This document shows, piece by piece, positions 32,145-38,070 of a stretch of 38,070 bases of DNA. Each line of letters begins with the position of its first letter. Positions within the stretch are counted from its first letter, which is position 1. Location: assembly GCA_902984215.1 (NCBI GenBank), contig CADWAF010001098.1, positions 1-38,070 of the forward strand. The letters are read 5' to 3'. The position numbers and the translations under genes were made by a program. The stretch is from Willaertia magna. Lineage: Eukaryota; Heterolobosea; Eutetramitea; Acrasida; Naegleriidae. The notes under the pieces are model-generated. The model saw only the letters and a list, made by a program, of their open reading frames with translations. It was not told the DNA's origin and made no database searches.

Positions 32145-32500
32145 TATTATTATAATACTACTAATTTAATTGATATCAATTTTAATAAAATACAAAATAA
32201 CCCTAGTGTAGCGTAGTAATAAGTGTTTGTTGGGCTAAGGTAAAATTTTGGGCAATTTTTTTTTGTAGTTTGAATGAAAAAAGTGCGCCAAAAAGAGTTC
32301 CTATCGTGGTTACTGTTGTCGACCATATTTGAATTTAATGTAAATCTTATTGCAGCAAACAATTATATAATCATTTATTTCTATCGGAGAAGTTTATTAA
32401 ATGATGATGATAAAAACATGGACCTAATCATAACAATACAAAATTTAAAACCGTTAGCATTAAACATTTTATTTTTTTTATAAAATATTGAATACAAAAA
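32145..32500. other. Divergent promoter region between IFT172 and SMPD4-like genes
   Basis: This 356-bp spacer has no gene. It holds a locally GC-richer block (about 32270-32320) with GTGCGCCAAAAAG (32283-32295), which resembles an E2F-type site on the minus strand, and a GTTCCTATCGTGGTTAC stretch that vaguely recalls an RFX X-box. Neither is established. The last 30 bp before ATG 32501 are A/T-rich leader. Confidence 0.35.
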
Positions 32501-35260
32501 ATGAGTCTTCTAGAACATTTATTAAGTTTAGATAACTCCAAAGACTCTCTTCACAAAACCTTTACTTATCTTTCCAAAGTAGCCGAAAGAAAAGAAGATG
32601 ATAGAGAATGTTATAGATTTTTTCATAAATTAATTTATAAAATTTTCGGATTTGATAATAACTATCCAAATACAAATAATGGTTGGTTAATTGAATCAGA
32701 ATATGATGAAATTATTTATGATTTAATTATTAAATTATTAGAACCTGAAGGTCCTTTATTTAAAATTATGTTTATGAATAATGATTTTTTATTTTATAAA
32801 AGTTTTTCTTTTCGTATTGATAAATTATCTTATGGAATGCAATGGATTTATACACAATTAATAACAACAAATAATAATTATAGTAATAATACTAATTATA
32901 GTAATACTAATAATAATAATGAAGATAGTTTTCAACAACAATCACAACAATTTACAATACCAGATACATTAAGATATCAAATGATTTATTTTAGAGAAAA
33001 ATTCTTTTCTTTAGATTCTTTACAATCATCATTTTCTGATTTTAACGCAATGAGAGGTGGAATAGGTGGTAGGAATGGTAATAGTATATTATTATCAATG
33101 TTTGAATATTATTTATTTTGTTTTTTTTATTTTTTGGAATCTCATCCTAGAATTTCATTTAAATCAATGAATAATAGTGAAAAAGAATCATCATTTTCTA
33201 CAAGTGGTGAATTTTTTAATGTAAGTATTTTATTTATTTTATTTTATTTTATTTAAAATTTATATTATATTATATTTATTTTAATATTTATTAATTTATT
33301 AAAGATACAATCAATTTTATCTAAATTATCACCAATGAGACCTGAAGCATCTAGAAAATCTAAAAAAGTACCAGTTTTAAATTACCTTTTTAGTAAATAT
33401 TTAAACTTTTTCTTTCCACTAAATAATAATTCATCCATTACTAGTTCCAATAATAGCAATAACAATGGTGGAATGACAATTGACGCTAATAACACTTTAT
33501 TATTATCCAATAATGGAAATAATAATTTAAAAAACTTTACAAAAATTACAATTAAGGAAATGACAAGTCATGCAAGTGAAATATCAAGTACATTTTTATA
33601 TATTTTATGTGATTATTTATTTAATCAATTAAGAGAATCTACATTTACAAATATTAATTTAAATATAAATAATAATCTAAATATGGCAAGTAATTTATTA
33701 CATGACGAAACTAAATATATCTTTTCAAATAACTTTACAAGAAATGCCACAAAAATTATTTATTTTGGAACAATGGCTACTAAACATTTATTAAGACAAC
33801 AAGTTATTGTAGATTCCTTTTTTAGTAATAATAATAATAAATTTAATATTGATCATTTAGAAGTTAAAAGAATGATTGAAAATGGAAATGAATTACCATA
33901 TTCATTATTAATTTTACAAAATTCTATTTATAGATTTTTAAAGGGAATATTTACTTCATGGCCAAATAATCAACAATTTCCATTACAATATATTATTAGT
34001 TTATGGAAGAGTTATTTATTTCCATGGAATTTAAAAAAATCTACTTTACAAAATAGTTTACAAAATTCATTACAACAACAGTCAACTGGTAATAATAATG
34101 AAAAACAATGGTGGCCAAATTATATTATTGTAAATTGGTGTTTTTATTCATCACTTTTTATTTTATTTTTAAAATTTATTTTAAATAATATTAATTTAAA
34201 TTCTAGAACAATTTCAGATATTGACAGTTTATTACAATTATTACAAGAATTTTCACAACCACACATGATTGATTTATTTATAATGATTGATCAATATATT
34301 TTACAAAAAAGAGAATTTATATCATCACAACAAAAAGGTGGAAATTATAATTTATTAAATCATATTGTAATGTGTGAAGAATCTTTACAAAATTATGAAT
34401 CTTTATATTCTAGAAATACTTTAGAAATTGTAAAGGGAATAATTTATCAAGCACAATTAGTTAAACAACAACAAAATAGTAGTTCTTCTAAAATTTTTAG
34501 AATTTTTGCTAAAAAGAGTAATTTATCTTCTTCTATAAATAATAATACTTCTAATGGAGATAAATATGCTATTGATTTATCTAAAAGAATGCAACATTTA
34601 ATTTCCTTATTAGAAAAAATCTTTAATATTTCACAAGGAATATTATCTACAAGAGATGCTTCTTTATCAACAACAACAACAATAGATAATAATAATGGTG
34701 GAATGGAAACGGCAAGTAATTATTTATTATTGAGTTCACCATTTGATCCACAAGCAGGTGGAAGGGTATTACCTTCTCCAATTTATCAACAACAACAACA
34801 ACAACAATATACACCTAATATGATGACTTTAGATAATTATCAATCACCTGATACCATTCCAGCAACAATAGTAGATTATGATAATCACTTGACTTCTCCT
34901 TCTTTACGTAATTATGATATAGATTACAATAATAATAATAATAATAGAGAATATTTTGGAAGGGTATTAACACATCAACAACAAATGAGAATGTTATCAC
35001 CTGTAGGTAGATTACAAATAATGGAAGGTAAAAGGAAATGTTCTAAAATGGATGTAGAATATATTGGTGATTCATTATATAAACCTATTCAAACAAATGA
35101 ATTTGAATGGTTAGTTGAGAAGATGATTTTATTAACTGAATGGTTTGAAAGAAAATATCATTATAGATTTAATTTTAGAATATTTGCAAATATTTCTAAT
35201 TTATTATTTTTATTATTTACTATTTTTGTTTTTATTTTAATTTTAATGATTTTAATATAA
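32501..35260 (+). CDS. SMPD4-like protein (neutral sphingomyelinase 3 family), tentative
   Basis: Exons are 32501-33220 and 33305-35260; the 84-nt intron begins GTAAGT and ends AAAG, giving 891 residues, close to the family's usual length. Helical sequence dominates, with Asn/Gln insertions in several places (about 32870-32950 and 34640-34960). I assign it to the SMPD4 family on three grounds: the length; the order of a helical body followed by a C-terminal GRLQIMEGKRK...EYIGDSLYKPIQTNEFEWLVEKM region similar to what I recall for SMPD4 homologues; and a single terminal transmembrane anchor (LLFLLFTIFVFILILMIL). The anchor at the extreme C-terminus implies a tail-anchored ER or nuclear-envelope protein. 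Phosphodiesterase activity is not supported by visible catalytic motifs. It converges on the ERMARD-like gene. Confidence 0.6.
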
Positions 35261-35265
35261 ATTTC

Positions 35266-37869
35266 TTAATTTATACAATTTTTTAATTCATCATTTAATT
35301 TTGCAATTTTATCTAAAGATAATGTTTTTAAATTGGCAGGTAAACATTTTGCTAATCTCAAAACAATATTTCTTTCTTTTAAAGTTTTATCATTAATTTC
35401 ACTAAAATAAAAATATTCAATCATTACAATAAATGTTAAATATTGATAATAAATATCAATTGCTGTTTTACTTAATTTAACAAATTGTTTTCTTTGTCTT
35501 GCATATCCTTTTCTAGATAAAACAGATTCTTCAATTTCTTTAAAAATTTCATTAAAGGAAATGAACATTTCATTACAATGATTGATAATATCAATTAATT
35601 TAATTATTTTTGTAAATTCAATGGAATTTGTATTTCCAACTTTTCCACAAAATGTTTTTGGATATTTTGGTTTTAAACAAGTATTACTATATTTATTTAA
35701 TTTATTTAAACAATTTTCAATATTTAATTCTTTATAATAATTATTATTATTTAATAAATTATTATTTGAATGATTTAATAAATCATTGTAAACAATAGAT
35801 TCATAATTAAATTCTATTTTTAAAATATTATTAAAATAATTTAAAATTAAAATTAAATCATTTTCCATATTTATAATACTTCTTTTCTCTCCCTTTTCCA
35901 TTTTATATTTAATAAATAAATATTTTGTAATTTCAATTTCATTTTGATATTTAAATATTTTAATAATTGTTTCTTCATAAAATATTTTAAAATTAAATAA
36001 AGAATTTTGTAAATCTTTTAATAATTGTGTTTGTGGATGAAATATTGGAAAATTAAATCCACTTGAAATTTTATTTAAAAAATTAAATAATTCTTCCATA
36101 TTTGTACTTTCATTATTTCTATTTTCTAAACTATTTATTAAATTATTATTAAATAATAAATTAAATTTAAATAATAAAGATAAAACAATAGATAATACAT
36201 GTTCAGTTAATTCTTTATAATGATTATTAAAATAAATTGGACATAACACTCCATGACTTAATTTATCTCTAATTCTAGGTCCATTCTTAAAAAATAAAAT
36301 ATCAAATAATTGTAAAATTAAATCTTCACCCAATTCATCAAATAATTTATTTCTATCTTCATATCTCCAAATACTTTCTTCATTCTTATCTTCCTTATTA
36401 GGAATATTATTTGTAACATTTAAAAATCCACCACCAATTGCCTTTAAAGGAATATTATTTATTGAAGGATGTAATATCTCATCAAATGTAGTATAAACTT
36501 TATCACTTTCTGCAGAATATAATCTATTTACACATTTATTTTTTATTGTAAAACATTTTCTTAATAAATGTTCTAAATTTGGAAATAAAATACTTAATCC
36601 AATAAAATAGTTATTTTCATTTAAAATATAATGAAATGATAATTTTAAATCTTGTAAATTTCTTTTAGAAATTAAATAGTTATTTTCTAAAAATAAATTT
36701 ATATTATTTTTTCTAAAAAAGGGAATAATTTCATGTTTATATAAATTTCCATTTTGTAAATTAATTTCTAAATTTGTAGAGAATATTATTTTTTCTAATT
36801 TTCTTCTAATAAATTTACCTAAATTTAAAATATTAATAACATTTCCTTCTTTAGAAATTGTTAAAATTAAAAAGATAAAAAAATTTGTAAATTCATTTGT
36901 TAAGTTATTTAAAAATCCATGCCAAATTAAATTTCTTAAATTTAATCCTTGTAATGGTCCAGTAAATAGTTTTAAAATAAATAAAATTTCTTTATTTAGA
37001 ATTGTTGATATTTCTTGTGTTTGTAAAAGTTCATTAATTTTTAATTCTCTGGAAGAATAATTGACACATTCATTTTGTAAAAAATTGTCACAACTATTGT
37101 CACAATTAATATTTTGTAAAGTATTGTCAATGTCACAACTATTGTCACAATTATTTTTTTGTAAATTATTTTGTAAAGTATTGTCAGAAGAGTGTTCCTT
37201 TTTACGTACATATTCTAATAATAATAAATCACCCAACGTTCTTTCCAAATAAGTCAATCCAATTTGTAAACATAAATTATATTCCTTTTTAAAATAAAAA
37301 TTTAATAAATATTCCAATAAATAATTATCTCCTTCCATTTTAGGTAAAAATTCAAAACATGTAAAATTTCCATATTGTAAAATAAATTGATTAAAATTAA
37401 ATAAATTATTATTTATCCAATTTTGTAAATAAATATTTATTTCATTAATAATTATTCTTAAAAGGAAAGAACTTATTTTAATTTCTTTAAATGTATCATT
37501 TGTATTAATTTGTAAATAATTTAAATATTTTTGTTCATTTTTAATAAATTCATTTTGTATAAAATTTACAATTTGTTTTAAATTTAATAATTTTTCATTT
37601 AAATTTAAAAATTGATCTAAATTTGGAAGTATTACAATAAATTCTTCATCTTTACAATTATTTATTTCATAATTATTTATTTCATAATAATTATCAAGTA
37701 TAATTGTTTTTATTGGTGAAAATAAAAGTTTATTAACATTTTGTGAAAGAGGTACTTGTTCTTTATTTAATAAATTTTGAAAATATTCAAATTCTTCTTT
37801 ATTTTGTAATTTCTTTCCGAAATAAAAAATTTCTTCTTCCACTGATGAAAATTCTTGTTGTTGATCCAT
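35266..37869 (-). CDS. ERMARD-like DUF4209 protein
   Basis: The protein has 867 residues, single exon, starting MDQQQEF. The diagnostic block is YLERTLGDLLLLEYV, then TGPLQGLNLRNLIWHGF, which matches the ERMARD/C6orf70 signature (GLNLRN-WHGF), plus a second copy-like element, NGPRIRDKLSHGVL, with the same Arg-Asn/Asp and His-Gly pattern, as in HEPN-like folds. In animals this protein is ER-membrane-associated and reported in RNA degradation; the link to any nuclease activity here is inference. Composition is extreme (Asn, Ile, Leu, Lys) and a tandem repeat interrupts it at 37071-37187. I did not identify a certain transmembrane anchor. The gene's stop lies 5 bp past that of the SMPD4-like gene. 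Confidence 0.75.
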   Translation of the reverse strand: MDQQQEFSSVEEEIFYFGKKLQNKEEFEYFQNLLNKEQVPLSQNVNKLLFSPIKTIILDNYYEINNYEINNCKDEEFIVILPNLDQFLNLNEKLLNLKQIVNFIQNEFIKNEQKYLNYLQINTNDTFKEIKISSFLLRIIINEINIYLQNWINNNLFNFNQFILQYGNFTCFEFLPKMEGDNYLLEYLLNFYFKKEYNLCLQIGLTYLERTLGDLLLLEYVRKKEHSSDNTLQNNLQKNNCDNSCDIDNTLQNINCDNSCDNFLQNECVNYSSRELKINELLQTQEISTILNKEILFILKLFTGPLQGLNLRNLIWHGFLNNLTNEFTNFFIFLILTISKEGNVINILNLGKFIRRKLEKIIFSTNLEINLQNGNLYKHEIIPFFRKNNINLFLENNYLISKRNLQDLKLSFHYILNENNYFIGLSILFPNLEHLLRKCFTIKNKCVNRLYSAESDKVYTTFDEILHPSINNIPLKAIGGGFLNVTNNIPNKEDKNEESIWRYEDRNKLFDELGEDLILQLFDILFFKNGPRIRDKLSHGVLCPIYFNNHYKELTEHVLSIVLSLLFKFNLLFNNNLINSLENRNNESTNMEELFNFLNKISSGFNFPIFHPQTQLLKDLQNSLFNFKIFYEETIIKIFKYQNEIEITKYLFIKYKMEKGEKRSIINMENDLILILNYFNNILKIEFNYESIVYNDLLNHSNNNLLNNNNYYKELNIENCLNKLNKYSNTCLKPKYPKTFCGKVGNTNSIEFTKIIKLIDIINHCNEMFISFNEIFKEIEESVLSRKGYARQRKQFVKLSKTAIDIYYQYLTFIVMIEYFYFSEINDKTLKERNIVLRLAKCLPANLKTLSLDKIAKLNDELKNCIN
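37071..37187 (-). repeat. In-frame tandem repeat in the ERMARD-like gene
   Basis: On the minus strand two near-identical units of roughly 37-45 nt plus a partial third code for NCDNSCD followed by NTLQN or NFLQN. All lengths keep the frame. The repeat lies between the LERTLGDLLL motif and the LNLRN motif, so it lengthens a loop of the domain. Confidence 0.8.
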
Positions 37870-38070
37870 TTTTTTTTTTAATTTTTTTTAATTTTTTTTT
37901 AAACTTTATTAAAGACCTTAAACTATCTGCATTTTAGAAAAAGCATTTATTAAAAGTAGTAACAGTAAAAACATTTGAAAAAAGGTAATTAAGGCTATAG
38001 TACAGTTAGTTTATTTATTTAATGTGTTTAATCTGTTAGATACAATGTTTTTAATATTGATATTTCTTTT
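37870..38070. other. Upstream region of the ERMARD-like gene, right edge
   Basis: A poly-T/poly-A leader (37870-37900) lies just upstream of the minus-strand start. The remaining 170 bp carry no recognised gene, and any neighbour lies beyond the window. Confidence 0.3.

Noticed and set aside
32297..32313. GTTCCTATCGTGGTTAC as an RFX X-box upstream of IFT172
   Set aside because: IFT genes in animals are RFX targets, but the half-sites are imperfect with wrong spacing, and I know of no evidence for RFX control in this lineage.
32150..32483. Overlapping frames of about 70 codons on both strands in the IFT172 promoter region
   Set aside because: They overlap each other, lack recognisable motifs and lie in a divergent promoter.

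Overview
The window is nuclear DNA of a flagellate-forming, myosin II-bearing protist, most likely a heterolobosean amoeboflagellate (Naegleria/Willaertia type). The evidence is very AT-rich DNA, dense genes on both strands, few and short spliceosomal introns (nine inferred, 46-114 nt, donor mostly GTAAGT), Asn/Gln/Thr-rich low-complexity insertions, a canonical myosin II, an IFT172 and a membrane-bound Cache-HAMP-cyclase protein. The strong AT bias points more to a Willaertia-like than an N. fowleri-like genome, but the genus is only inferred. I ran no database search, so family names rest on motifs I recognise by eye.

Left part (1-7.5 kb, all + apart from a tRNA): the 3' end of a receptor-type cyclase-like gene with degenerate active-site positions (1-2316, open at the left edge); a GBP/atlastin-like GTPase with an N-terminal and a C-terminal membrane segment (2658-4247); tRNA-Pro(UGG) on the minus strand (4381-4452); a mitochondrial malate dehydrogenase (4721-6125); and an Asn-rich coiled-coil protein (6397-7461), possibly kinetochore-related.

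Middle (7.5-25.1 kb): a UBR1-type N-recognin E3 ligase (12982-7528, -); an unrecognised gene (13210-14208, +); a 540-bp spacer that may hold a decayed reading frame; the myosin II heavy chain (14749-20667, +); a truncated TPR gene joined out of frame to the 3' end of a serpin gene (20763-21514, +); a secreted alpha/beta hydrolase (23191-21815, -); a spacer holding an inverted, decayed fragment of a second hydrolase copy (about 23481-23567); and a reticulon (24035-25097, +).

Right part (25.1-38 kb): a protein with two cyclic-nucleotide-binding domains (26625-25109, -); IFT172 (32144-26706, -), only 80 bp upstream of it; an SMPD4-like protein (32501-35260, +); and an ERMARD-like DUF4209 protein (37869-35266, -), whose stop lies 5 bp from the stop of its convergent neighbour.

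There is no operon-like functional cluster. Themes that recur by chance or by lineage are ER membrane shaping (reticulon, GBP/atlastin-like, ERMARD, SMPD4-like), motility (myosin II, IFT172) and cyclic-nucleotide signalling (pseudocyclase, CNB protein). The most unusual loci are the TPR/serpin junction, the inverted hydrolase fragment, the GBP-like protein with no visible G4 motif, and the cyclase-like receptor missing catalytic residues.
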